Source: Promethearchaeota archaeon (GTDB lineage: Archaea > Asgardarchaeota > Lokiarchaeia > Sigyniarchaeales > SOKP01). Taken from it: DNA of 64,000 nucleotides. Both the position numbers and the translations under genes were made by a program. Under the pieces are notes generated by a model. That model did no database searches and was not told the origin of the DNA. It saw nothing but the letters and a program-made list of their open reading frames with translations. Positions within the stretch are counted from its first letter, which is position 1, and each line of letters begins with the position of its first letter. Where the stretch lies: assembly GCA_029838195.1 (NCBI GenBank), contig JALGVJ010000003.1:89623-153622 (forward strand), in the 5' to 3' direction. Shown here piece after piece: positions 8,973-17,065 of the stretch.

Positions 8973-9665
8973 ATGAAGATCAATAAAAATGATGGTATAA
9001 CGGAGATCAAGCTTCTATATTGGGGAATGGCAGGGTCCGGTAAAACTACCATCATCGATACCTTATATAAAATTACTAAATCTCAGAAAAAAGAAATGGG
9101 ACAGCTCATTTCAATCGAACCGAAAGGCGAACTGAAAAAAATAGGGGCAAAAAGCGGTGCTACTTTATATTTTGATAGAGGATTTTTTCAATCGAAATTT
9201 CATAAAACCGTCAATTATCACGTATTTACGGTTGCTGGACAAAATAGTTTTTCTCCCCTTCGATTAAGAATATTTGAGGGTACGGATGGCGTGATTTTTG
9301 TCGTGGATTCGCAAACGCATTTTTTTGAAGATAATATTGAATCTTTAAAAGAATTGAAAAATGTAGCACGAGGAAAACTCATTACAGAAATTCCTCTCAT
9401 TGTCATGTTAAATAAACAAGACCTTGAAAACGTGATTCACGTAGAAGATTTCATTCAAGTTCTAAAAAATGAGAAACTTTGGAACGAACCAAATGATGAA
9501 TTATATATGTGGAATCCCATTATATATGAAACATGTGCTCTTTTTGATAAAAAGAAAAATATTTATCAAAGTTTTTCTGAACTAGCAAGACGGACTCAAA
9601 TTTACAAGACTTATGGAAAAGGGAAAGCTCCCTTGAAAGAAATCATGTCTGACGTCCCAATTTAA
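8973..9665 (+). CDS. Small Arf/MglA-like GTPase
   Basis: This 230-residue protein has the G motifs in order. G1 is GMAGSGKTT at residues 18-26, and a TLYFDRGFF region fits switch I. G3 is TVAGQ (family usually D-x-x-G or T-x-x-G-Q), followed by a GTDGVIFVVD strand. G4 is NKQD and G5 is ETCAL. The order and the TVAGQ form resemble MglA and Arf-like small GTPases, a group strongly expanded in Asgard archaea. G3 lacks the usual Asp, as in MglA (TVPGQ). There is no C-terminal cysteine motif for prenylation and no amphipathic N-terminal helix typical of Arf. The tail past residue 205 is basic. It likely acts as a cytosolic switch together with roadblock/longin proteins such as the one at 831. Confidence 0.85.
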   Translation: MKINKNDGITEIKLLYWGMAGSGKTTIIDTLYKITKSQKKEMGQLISIEPKGELKKIGAKSGATLYFDRGFFQSKFHKTVNYHVFTVAGQNSFSPLRLRIFEGTDGVIFVVDSQTHFFEDNIESLKELKNVARGKLITEIPLIVMLNKQDLENVIHVEDFIQVLKNEKLWNEPNDELYMWNPIIYETCALFDKKKNIYQSFSELARRTQIYKTYGKGKAPLKEIMSDVPI

Positions 9666-9992
9666 AGGTTCAATAAAACTTAAAAGCACGAAAATTTTTG
9701 TTATTGGTTTTCTTAGATTTCATGAAAAATTTGAGTTCATGGAAAAAAAGCAAAACCAATTCTTTCCATTTAAGATGTGATTGATACAAATATCACTGAG
9801 AACATTTCATGGTATGTTCATTTATACCTTAAAATCTCGTCTTTTTAAACTAGCTACTCGTGAAAAAAAATAAATTAGAACTTATCTCTTTATTAAACAA
9901 ATGATTCAATGATAATTTATTTTTTATAAAGACTACGTTAAAATAGTTTTTAAAGTTAAATTCAAATAAATAAAGAAAATAGGGTATCAAGC
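9666..9992. other. Intergenic region before rubrerythrin
   Basis: This 327-base spacer contains a TTTTTTATAAAG box near 9920-9931 that is a plausible TATA element, about 65 bases before the rubrerythrin ATG. Nothing else is recognised. Confidence 0.4.
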
Positions 9993-10496
9993 ATGACAAA
10001 ATCAGAAGAAAATTTAAAAACTGCTTTTGCGGGTGAAAGCCAAGCTAATCGCAAATATTTAGCTTTTGCCGGGCAAGCAGAGAAAGAGGGCTTTCCCCAA
10101 GTAGCAAAATTGTTTCGAGCAGCAGCCACCGCTGAAACTATTCACGCTCATAATCACCTTAGAACTTTAGGAGGTATAAAAAGCACTCGTGAGAACTTGA
10201 AGGAAGCCATAGGAGGAGAGTATTACGAATTTAATGAAATGTATCCTAAATTTTTAGAGGATGCAAAAAATGAAGGAAATAAGGATGCAGAACGGACCTT
10301 TTATTTTGCTAATGAAGTCGAAAAAATTCATTATGGATTGTATGAAAAAGCTTTAAAAGCGGTAGAAGCAGGTAAGGACTTAGAAAAAAAAGAGGTGCGT
10401 GTATGTCCCGTCTGTGGGTATACCGTAGAGGGAGATGTTCCCGATAAATGTCCGGTATGTGGAACCCCAGGTTCCAAGTTCCAATTCATTCAATAA
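9993..10496 (+). CDS. rbr: Rubrerythrin
   Basis: This 167-residue protein starts with SEENLKTAFAGESQANRKY, the first di-iron helix of rubrerythrin. It continues with AETIHAHNHLRTLGG and the second EVEKIHYGLYEKAL helix, and ends in a rubredoxin domain with two CPVCG-type knuckles (CPVCGYTVEG and CPVCGTPGSKF). The ferroxidase Glu/His ligands are present. It reduces hydrogen peroxide to water using electrons from a rubredoxin or NADH route, an oxygen-defence enzyme of anaerobes. It stands alone and is followed by T-runs before a convergent gene. Confidence 0.95.
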   Translation: MTKSEENLKTAFAGESQANRKYLAFAGQAEKEGFPQVAKLFRAAATAETIHAHNHLRTLGGIKSTRENLKEAIGGEYYEFNEMYPKFLEDAKNEGNKDAERTFYFANEVEKIHYGLYEKALKAVEAGKDLEKKEVRVCPVCGYTVEGDVPDKCPVCGTPGSKFQFIQ

Positions 10497-10506
10497 ACAA
10501 TTTCGC

Positions 10507-10531
10507 TTTTTTTATTTTATCTTATTTTTTT
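10507..10531 (+). terminator. T-tract terminator after rubrerythrin
   Basis: Two runs of seven T, separated by 11 bases, lie in the 34-base gap between rubrerythrin and the convergent radical SAM gene. They are likely to stop transcription from the rubrerythrin side. Confidence 0.4.
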
Positions 10532-12120
10532 CAAGAATAAAGTTTCCACGGTTGGTGTCCTTTTTTTATTTTTAGAAAATAAGAATCCATGGAAAAGCCC
10601 AACAATTTTTCAGCTCTTCTTAAAGCACCAAAATTAGCTCCTTGTTGGTAATAACATTCTAATAACTCTCCCATTTTTTCATCTCCTAATGAAATAAATG
10701 CCTGAAGTCTGGCCTTATTTAATATATTTTTTGCGTTCTTAAAATTTATCTTAATGGATTTTACCTTTTTCAATCCTTTTTCTAATTTTTGATAAGATTG
10801 GAGTAAATATTGAATATTTTCTTTTAATAAATGGGTTATTTCAAATTGAAACGGCGTATTAAATTTTGGAATGAAGGGGTTTACGTTTATTCTTAACGCA
10901 TGCTTTTCAAATCCTAAGGCATTAATTTGTAATACTAATGAAATGATATTTTCAATATCTTCCTCAGTTTCATTCGGAAGACCAATTAAAAAATAAAACT
11001 TGATATTCCTTATCTGCGATTCTCTGAGGCGTTTAATCGTATTGAGAATCATGACATCCGAAATATTCTTTCCGATGGACCTCCTTAATGCTTCTGATCC
11101 CGTTTCCGGAGCAATCGTGATGGTCTTGATACCTACTTGTTCCATGAGAGAAATGTTTTCTTTGGTGAGATGTTCTATTCGAATGGAAGGAAGCGTAAAA
11201 CTTAAGCCACTGTTCAATACCTTCTTACAAATATCTGTAAATCGAGGATGAGCTGAAACGCATGACCCAATAAAAGCTATAACATCAAAAACGCCCATTT
11301 TTTTACATGCTTCAATTTCTTCAAAAATTTTCTCAATACTCTTATTTCGAAAAGGATAATTATGAAAAGACGATAAGCAAAATTTGCATTGAAATGGACA
11401 TCCCCTATTCACTTCAATGAAATAATGATGTTGAAAGGTCCCCTTGCGTTCTATTTTTGGAAAACTTGATTGAGGGATGGGAGAAGGAGAATCATCTAAA
11501 TTTTCTAATATTGCTCTTTTTACCGGATTTTTTAATCTCGGAATATATACTCCCGGTAATTGTTTTATTTTATTTAAGAATTCCCTGTTCGTAATTATTT
11601 CTTGGTTCCATTCTAAATAATGGTTAAGAAATGTTAATAAACTTGGCTCCGCATCTCCGATAAAGAACACATCAAAAAATTTAGTAAAAGGCAAGGGATT
11701 TGAGGTAATGACGGGCCCTCCTCCAATAATGAGAGGAAGCCTTTCATTTCGATTTTTTTGCTCCCAGAAAGGAGCGTTCTTCTTGCTTAAACATGAAGCA
11801 TTTTCTAAAATCCACAATACATTACGATAATCATTTTCAAATTGAATGCTAAATCCTAAAATGTCTAAATCTTTTAATAAAAGTTGATGTTCAAGAGTCC
11901 TTACGGGCTCGTGATAATACTTATGACGTGAATGAGGATACCTGATATGGTCGGGTAAAAAAACACGTTCACATGCCATGTTTTCTTGCGAGTTGATCAT
12001 GAAATAAAGAAGACGAATGGCATGAGAGGACATTCCAATCTCTTGAATGTTAGGATAAGTCAATCCAAAAATGAGATCCACTCGATTTAGATCCTTTTTC
12101 ACGGAAAACTTGGAAAACAT
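10531..12120 (-). CDS. B12-binding-type radical SAM enzyme
   Basis: This 529-residue protein has an N-terminal Rossmann-like region of the cobalamin-binding type (residues about 10-190), with VDLIFGLTYPN, LDILGFSIQFEND and IIGGGPVITSNPLP. Near residue 235 comes the radical SAM cluster motif NRGCPFQCKFC (C-x3-C-x2-C), and then ITIAPETGSEALRRSIGK and FYFLIGLPNETEEDI of the TIM-barrel. A helical C-terminal part is unassigned. Proteins of this architecture methylate or rearrange unactivated carbons, but the substrate cannot be read from sequence. The SIR2 gene on the same strand ends 26 bases upstream, so the two may be co-transcribed. Confidence 0.8.
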   Translation of the reverse strand: MFSKFSVKKDLNRVDLIFGLTYPNIQEIGMSSHAIRLLYFMINSQENMACERVFLPDHIRYPHSRHKYYHEPVRTLEHQLLLKDLDILGFSIQFENDYRNVLWILENASCLSKKNAPFWEQKNRNERLPLIIGGGPVITSNPLPFTKFFDVFFIGDAEPSLLTFLNHYLEWNQEIITNREFLNKIKQLPGVYIPRLKNPVKRAILENLDDSPSPIPQSSFPKIERKGTFQHHYFIEVNRGCPFQCKFCLSSFHNYPFRNKSIEKIFEEIEACKKMGVFDVIAFIGSCVSAHPRFTDICKKVLNSGLSFTLPSIRIEHLTKENISLMEQVGIKTITIAPETGSEALRRSIGKNISDVMILNTIKRLRESQIRNIKFYFLIGLPNETEEDIENIISLVLQINALGFEKHALRINVNPFIPKFNTPFQFEITHLLKENIQYLLQSYQKLEKGLKKVKSIKINFKNAKNILNKARLQAFISLGDEKMGELLECYYQQGANFGALRRAEKLLGFSMDSYFLKIKKGHQPWKLYS

Positions 12121-12146
12121 GGGTTTTCATAAAAGAAATAAAATAT

Positions 12147-12953
12147 TTACGATGTTGACTCAGATTCCGATTCGGATTTCATTCTCTTTATTTCTTCTAC
12201 TATGAGGGGTAATATTTTCCCTGTTTTATGGTGAATGACAACTTCTGCTCTCTCATCAAGATACGTGGGTTCATCATTTACAATGATCAATTTTCCCCGT
12301 TCTTGCAATGTATATAGGGGGAGATTGCAAACAGGTGCCACCGAAAGCGAAGAACCCGCAATTAACATGACATCTGCCTTCTGGGCTAACGCTTGAGATT
12401 GATATATCTCAAAAGTAGGTAAACTTTCTCCAAATAACACTACGGAGGGTTTTAATGGGGCTGCGCAAATATCGCATAACGGCGGATATTGTTTCTCTTT
12501 CTTCAATTTTCTCATTACTTGATCTTTAGTATAAGAAGCACGACAACCAAAGCAGTTAAACCTATTTATGTTACCATGAACCTCATAGACCATGACAGAA
12601 CCCGCTTTTTGATGCAATTCATCCACATTTTGCGTGATAATAGCCTTTATAATATTCATTTTTTCTAATTCTGATAATGCAATATGTCCCGCATTCGGTT
12701 TTGCTTTAAACAAAGTAGGTGCTATTTTTTCTGCTAACTTCCAAAATTTCGTGGGATCCTTGATATAAGATCTAATGTTGCTATAAATATCAGGATCATA
12801 TTTTTTCCACAATCCACTTTCTGATCGGAAATCGGGAATGCCACTTTCCGTCGAAATGCCCGCTCCGGTTAATGCTATGGCATTTTTTGAATTATATAGC
12901 AACTCTGCCGCTCTAATGATCTTCTTCCGTTCGGCTAATTTAATGATTTTCAT
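12147..12953 (-). CDS. SIR2-family NAD-dependent protein deacylase
   Basis: This 268-residue sirtuin has the NAD-binding GAGISTESGIPDFRS near residue 30, ITQNVDELH, and the catalytic VYEVHGN His near residue 125. A structural zinc site is formed by two C-x-x-C pairs (CFGC and CDIC). It then has SVVLFGESLP and the GSSLSVAPVCNLP and IIVNDEPT segments. It removes acetyl or other acyl groups from lysines, using NAD and giving nicotinamide and O-acyl-ADP-ribose. In archaea sirtuins deacetylate chromatin proteins such as Alba. A Ser/Glu-rich tail (SESESESTS) is present. It lies just upstream of the radical SAM gene. Confidence 0.93.
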   Translation of the reverse strand: MKIIKLAERKKIIRAAELLYNSKNAIALTGAGISTESGIPDFRSESGLWKKYDPDIYSNIRSYIKDPTKFWKLAEKIAPTLFKAKPNAGHIALSELEKMNIIKAIITQNVDELHQKAGSVMVYEVHGNINRFNCFGCRASYTKDQVMRKLKKEKQYPPLCDICAAPLKPSVVLFGESLPTFEIYQSQALAQKADVMLIAGSSLSVAPVCNLPLYTLQERGKLIIVNDEPTYLDERAEVVIHHKTGKILPLIVEEIKRMKSESESESTS

Positions 12954-13347
12954 GATAGTTAAATTTAATTTAAACTATAGTATTAAAAAATAATATTATA
13001 TTAAACTTCTTTTCTTTAATTTATAAACTTTCCTCTAATTTCTCTCTTACTTTTTAAATGAATCCCATTCCATTATTGTGTAAGTTTTTTTTTTTTCCTA
13101 TATTTCATTAGCCCCATATTTTATTCTTTTCTAATTCAAACTTACTTTCTAAGAAATATCCGGATGAAATGATCGATTGATACATGAGAAGAATATAAAA
13201 GAATAAGAATTAAGTAAAAAATATAGTTATAAATATTCTATTTTCTACCTTTCGCCTTATTACCCTTGCTCAGTGTTAGTTCAATTAATTTTTTCGTGTT
13301 TATTCTCTCTTGACAAAGAATACAAGATAAAGAATTCAATAAATTTT

Positions 13348-13447
13348 AAATGTAATTCTTATCCTTCTTGATAATAAAAAAGGATAATTACATTTCTCTT
13401 CAATTAGCTACGGCGTAAAAAATTTTTTCAAATGTCCATTACATTTG
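13348..13447. promoter_or_regulatory. Two neighbouring inverted repeats with a shared ACATTT core
   Basis: AAATGTAATTCTTATCCTT at 13348-13366 pairs with AAGGATAATTACATTT at 13380-13395, leaving only a 3-base bulge and a 13-base loop. A second inverted repeat follows: CAAATGT at 13429-13435 and ACATTTG at 13441-13447. The shared half-site suggests operator sites or a structured RNA leader, about 160-260 bases before the MFS gene. Function is unknown. Confidence 0.4.
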
Positions 13448-13573
13448 AAAGTATCTTGAATGCATTGGAACTCTGTTATAGGCTATTTTAAAACCCATCA
13501 CCAGCCTATTTTTGCCACGCCTCCAGTATTCTTTTCCCAATTGCTCTGATTTTTCAAGAATAAAAATCTAAAC

Positions 13574-13584
13574 CTTTTTATATG
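13574..13584 (+). promoter_or_regulatory. Candidate TATA box giving a leaderless MFS transcript
   Basis: CTTTTTATATG is centred about 26 bases before the ATG at 13605. Archaeal transcription starts about 25 bases after the TATA box, so the message would begin at or next to the start codon. No ribosome binding site precedes the ATG, which agrees with leaderless translation. Confidence 0.45.
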
Positions 13585-13604
13585 TTTCTCATGTTTAGGT
13601 TCTT

Positions 13605-14969
13605 ATGGATTCTGAAATAAAAACGCATAAAAAACACGTTAAAATCTTCTCATTTTACTACTTTATCGAAGGCTATTCTCAAGGCATTCCCATACTCGTT
13701 TTCCCTCCTTATTTAGCCAAAGTCTTAGGAGGATCTTTCAATCTCGCTCTCTGGACGTTGGTTGCATTCATCGGCTCGCTTCCTTGGGCAATTAAAGCCA
13801 TTGTAGGACCATTAAGCGATAAATGGGGCTCTAAGAAACTCGGGTATCGCTTTCCTTGGATCTTCGGTTTCGGAAGTGTAGGGGGTTTCTTTTGGCTTAT
13901 GATGGCGATTTATCTGCCCATTAACGAGACCATTTATCTTTTTTTTGCAATTTACTACTTTGCAACGCAAGTAGGCACCGCATTCTCGGATACAGCCTTA
14001 GACTCGCTCATTCTTGATGTGACTCCAAAAAAAAGATTGGGGAAAATTCAGGGATCAACTTGGACGTGCATGATTTTAGGGCAAGGAGCAGGAGGGATGC
14101 TCTTGGGGCTGATATTTCTTGCCCTGGATATCATACCATGGTTGTTCGTTCTCACGGGGTTTTTAATGATTCTTGCCAGTTTTTTGCCCTATTTAATTCA
14201 CGAAGAACCGTTTATAAAAATACCAACAAAAGACATGTTGCTAGATATCAAGTCAGTGTTTAGCAAGAAAAGGAATTATACAGTATTTTTTTACACGTTT
14301 ACTGGAGGAATTATTGCGAACGTACTTTCACAATTCTTTAATTATGTAATTTTAGTTGCCATGGGCATCATAGACGTCGTGCAGACGATTCTTTCCATTA
14401 CGAGCGGTAATCCTGTAGAATTATTAGGCTGGTCTTCAGTATTTTTATTCTGTTACGGGTTAGGAATAGTAATAGGCTCCATGATTTCAGGTAGATTTTT
14501 AGATAGGAATCGGAAGATGACGGTAATAAAGACATATTTATTGTATATTCCGGTGGCGCTGATAAGCGTGGTTCCATTTTTTCTATTTAATGGTATGTTC
14601 TTGGTGGCTTTACTTTTTGGAATTTTACTACAAATCATTATTGGTGCACTGCAAGGGTCCTTAACTGTATCCAATCAAACCATACGAGGAGATCTCACGA
14701 AAAAATATTATCCTAAGCTCAAATCGACTTATTTTGCTTTACTAGTAGCGCTAAACAACTTCGGGCAATCCTTTGGCGTATATTTAGGGTTTTTGATATT
14801 CAATACATTTGCTGGGCTTGTAATGAATTTCTATTTAATCTATTTCATTTTGATGTGTGCGTGTTCGAGCAGTTTAGGCATCAGCATGCTATTATTTAGA
14901 ACCATTGATCCGAAAGATTATGAATTAGGTGAAGTAGAGGGAGGAGAGAAGGACATTCAATTTACATGA
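13605..14969 (+). CDS. Major facilitator superfamily carrier
   Basis: This 454-residue protein has about twelve membrane spans. The loop between spans 2 and 3 has the MFS motif A form GPLSDKWGSKKLGYRFPW, and the repeat loop in the second half is SGRFLDRNRK. The YFIEGYSQGIPILVFPPYLAKVLGG start is reminiscent of the AmpG and nucleotide- or sugar-carrier branches. It is a cytoplasmic-membrane secondary transporter; substrate and direction are unknown. The DNA around it has a higher G+C content than the neighbouring spacers, but codon use is similar. Confidence 0.85.
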   Translation: MDSEIKTHKKHVKIFSFYYFIEGYSQGIPILVFPPYLAKVLGGSFNLALWTLVAFIGSLPWAIKAIVGPLSDKWGSKKLGYRFPWIFGFGSVGGFFWLMMAIYLPINETIYLFFAIYYFATQVGTAFSDTALDSLILDVTPKKRLGKIQGSTWTCMILGQGAGGMLLGLIFLALDIIPWLFVLTGFLMILASFLPYLIHEEPFIKIPTKDMLLDIKSVFSKKRNYTVFFYTFTGGIIANVLSQFFNYVILVAMGIIDVVQTILSITSGNPVELLGWSSVFLFCYGLGIVIGSMISGRFLDRNRKMTVIKTYLLYIPVALISVVPFFLFNGMFLVALLFGILLQIIIGALQGSLTVSNQTIRGDLTKKYYPKLKSTYFALLVALNNFGQSFGVYLGFLIFNTFAGLVMNFYLIYFILMCACSSSLGISMLLFRTIDPKDYELGEVEGGEKDIQFT

Positions 14970-15224
14970 ACTTTTAAATTATTTGAACAAATTGCTAAAA
15001 TAATTATCCTTGAAGCATATAATCCTAAAAAAAGAAAAAAACAAGAATTCTAAAAAAACAAAAAAATGGAGAAACTTTTGGCCAAACTTTTGGGCATTAA
15101 AAATTCTTATTTTTTTTTCTTATTTAATAAATTTAACCTAAATGGAGTTTTTTTAAATCTTGATGAAATGGTGGATGATAGTTAATTTCGAGAATCATGA
15201 AAGGGGTTATAAAATGTGTAAAGA

Positions 15225-16904
15225 ATGGAAGAGGCGAGAAAGAAATTGGAAAAAAGCTTATTAATTAAAAATGGACGCATCATCGATGGAACGGGTACGG
15301 CTTCTTATCAAGGCGATCTCCTCATTAAAGACGATAAGATACATGAAATTGGCAAGGATCTTAAACATGAAGGCGTAGAGGCGATAATCGATGCTAAAGG
15401 ATTAGTCGTTGCGCCAGGCTTCATTGATATTCACTCACATTTAGGATTCATTCACGCTTCTCGGCGTCATTATGAGATCTTAAAAGGCTGGATCTATCAA
15501 GGCGTGACCACATTAATTTCAGGGAATTGTGGCATGAGTCCAGCTCCCATGAATCACCACATGAAAAAGGATCTTGATAGTTATTGGAATGCGCTATTAC
15601 CGAGAGAAGGTATAAAGCATGAATGGAATACGATGGCTGAATATTTTAAATATTTAGAGAAGATAGGGCAAGTATATAATGTTGGCATGCTAACGGGGCA
15701 TAACACGTTGCGCACGCATGTCATGGATTTTGCCATGCGATTGCCTAATGAAGAAGAAATGGCCCAAATGAAGCAATTGTTAAGAGAATCCTTACAAGCG
15801 GGTGCTTTAGGATTATCTTTCGGATTAGCCTACATTCCCGGCATTTTTTCAAATACCGAAGAATTAATTCAACTTGCTTCCGTCTTGAAAGAATTTAATC
15901 CTCCCCTTCCTTTAGTAGGACACGTGAGAGGCATGTTTACTAAATTTTACCATGAAGCCGTGAAAGAAGCTATAATGATTGCAGAAAAAAATCAAGTTTC
16001 GCTTCAGGTCTCGCATCATGCGGGAGGAGGGCTCTCGAGAACTCGAAAATTGGCCTTAAAAGCCATCAACGAGGCCATGAAGAGAGGAGCAAGAATTGGC
16101 CATGATAATATTCCTGTCCCAGCCCGGCGTACCACAGTCTTAAAAATCTTCCCTGCGTGGTTGTTCGATGGTGGTCATGAAAAATTTTTCGAAAATCTCA
16201 AAAATCCTACCATTCAAGAGCGCGCTATTGAAGAAATCCTCTCTTTTCAGCCTAAGTGGCCTCCATGGGAAAATAATTACTGGTTAGAAAAAGATTTTAA
16301 TGAAAGTATCATTCTCACCGGTTTTAAGAAATCACAAAATAAACCATTCAACAACAAGAAACTCGGAGAAATTGCTGAGATAATGAAGAAAGAGCCCATT
16401 CGAGCCTTAATCCAATTAGTTTTAGAAGAGCATGGTGAAATTTTTTTCTTTTCTGGAAAACCCGACGATCCCATGGCCGAAATGTATATCATGAATTTAT
16501 TTCGAGATCCGAATTGTTCCGTAGGAACGGATATCGTTGGTATTGATTTAGAAGAAACGCCTGTCCCAGGAGCCTATGGAGGATTTACTAAAATTTTGGG
16601 GGATTTTGTAAGGGAAAAAAACCTCATATCCCTTGAAGAGGCTATACGTAAAATGACTTCGCTTCCCGCAAGTCAGATGCAGTTGGAAAAAAGGGGAAAA
16701 TTAGAAAAAGGCTTTCATGCTGATATCGTGATTTTCGATCCGGAAAAAGTGAAATGCCTTGCAACTTTTGAAAATTCACGGCAATTATCTGTTGGGATAG
16801 AATATGTTATAATTAACGGAATTACTGTCTTAGAAAATGGTGAATATAATTCAGAACGCCGGCCAGGAAAAATATTGAAGAATTCTTCGATGTATATCGG
16901 GTAA
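15225..16904 (+). CDS. D-aminoacylase / N-acyl-D-amino-acid deacylase-type amidohydrolase
   Basis: This 559-residue protein has the composite beta-sandwich and metal-dependent TIM-barrel of the amidohydrolase superfamily. LLIKNGRIIDGTG starts the sandwich, and VVAPGFIDIHSH gives the metal ligands H70 and H72. GNCGMSPAPM holds the Cys ligand typical of D-aminoacylases, followed by VGHVRG, VSHHAGG and the catalytic Asp in SVGTDIVG. The closing LEKGFHADIVIFDPEKV returns to the sandwich. Family members hydrolyse N-acyl-D-amino acids or related amides. It follows an MFS gene by 255 bases on the same strand; a shared uptake and degradation job is possible but unproved. Confidence 0.87.
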   Translation: MEEARKKLEKSLLIKNGRIIDGTGTASYQGDLLIKDDKIHEIGKDLKHEGVEAIIDAKGLVVAPGFIDIHSHLGFIHASRRHYEILKGWIYQGVTTLISGNCGMSPAPMNHHMKKDLDSYWNALLPREGIKHEWNTMAEYFKYLEKIGQVYNVGMLTGHNTLRTHVMDFAMRLPNEEEMAQMKQLLRESLQAGALGLSFGLAYIPGIFSNTEELIQLASVLKEFNPPLPLVGHVRGMFTKFYHEAVKEAIMIAEKNQVSLQVSHHAGGGLSRTRKLALKAINEAMKRGARIGHDNIPVPARRTTVLKIFPAWLFDGGHEKFFENLKNPTIQERAIEEILSFQPKWPPWENNYWLEKDFNESIILTGFKKSQNKPFNNKKLGEIAEIMKKEPIRALIQLVLEEHGEIFFFSGKPDDPMAEMYIMNLFRDPNCSVGTDIVGIDLEETPVPGAYGGFTKILGDFVREKNLISLEEAIRKMTSLPASQMQLEKRGKLEKGFHADIVIFDPEKVKCLATFENSRQLSVGIEYVIINGITVLENGEYNSERRPGKILKNSSMYIG

Positions 16905-17065
16905 TGAACACGAGCTAGGTTGCATTAATTTCTTGATTTTTCTTCTCAGTAGTTCTCTAATTTCAAAATATAAATAGCGTTTTTTTTTGTCTTGTTAAGT
17001 TTTAATCTCTTAAAGCTTTTTGAAATTGTAAAACGAAAGATAATAGAAGAGTAAAAACATGTTTT

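Larger units (their letters stand above)
12954..13604. other. Long non-coding stretch upstream of the MFS gene
   Basis: These 651 bases contain no credible ORF. Most of it is AT-rich, but 13348-13447 carries two inverted repeats sharing the core AAATGTAAT/ACATTT, described separately, and the promoter of the MFS gene is at its right end. Confidence 0.5.
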
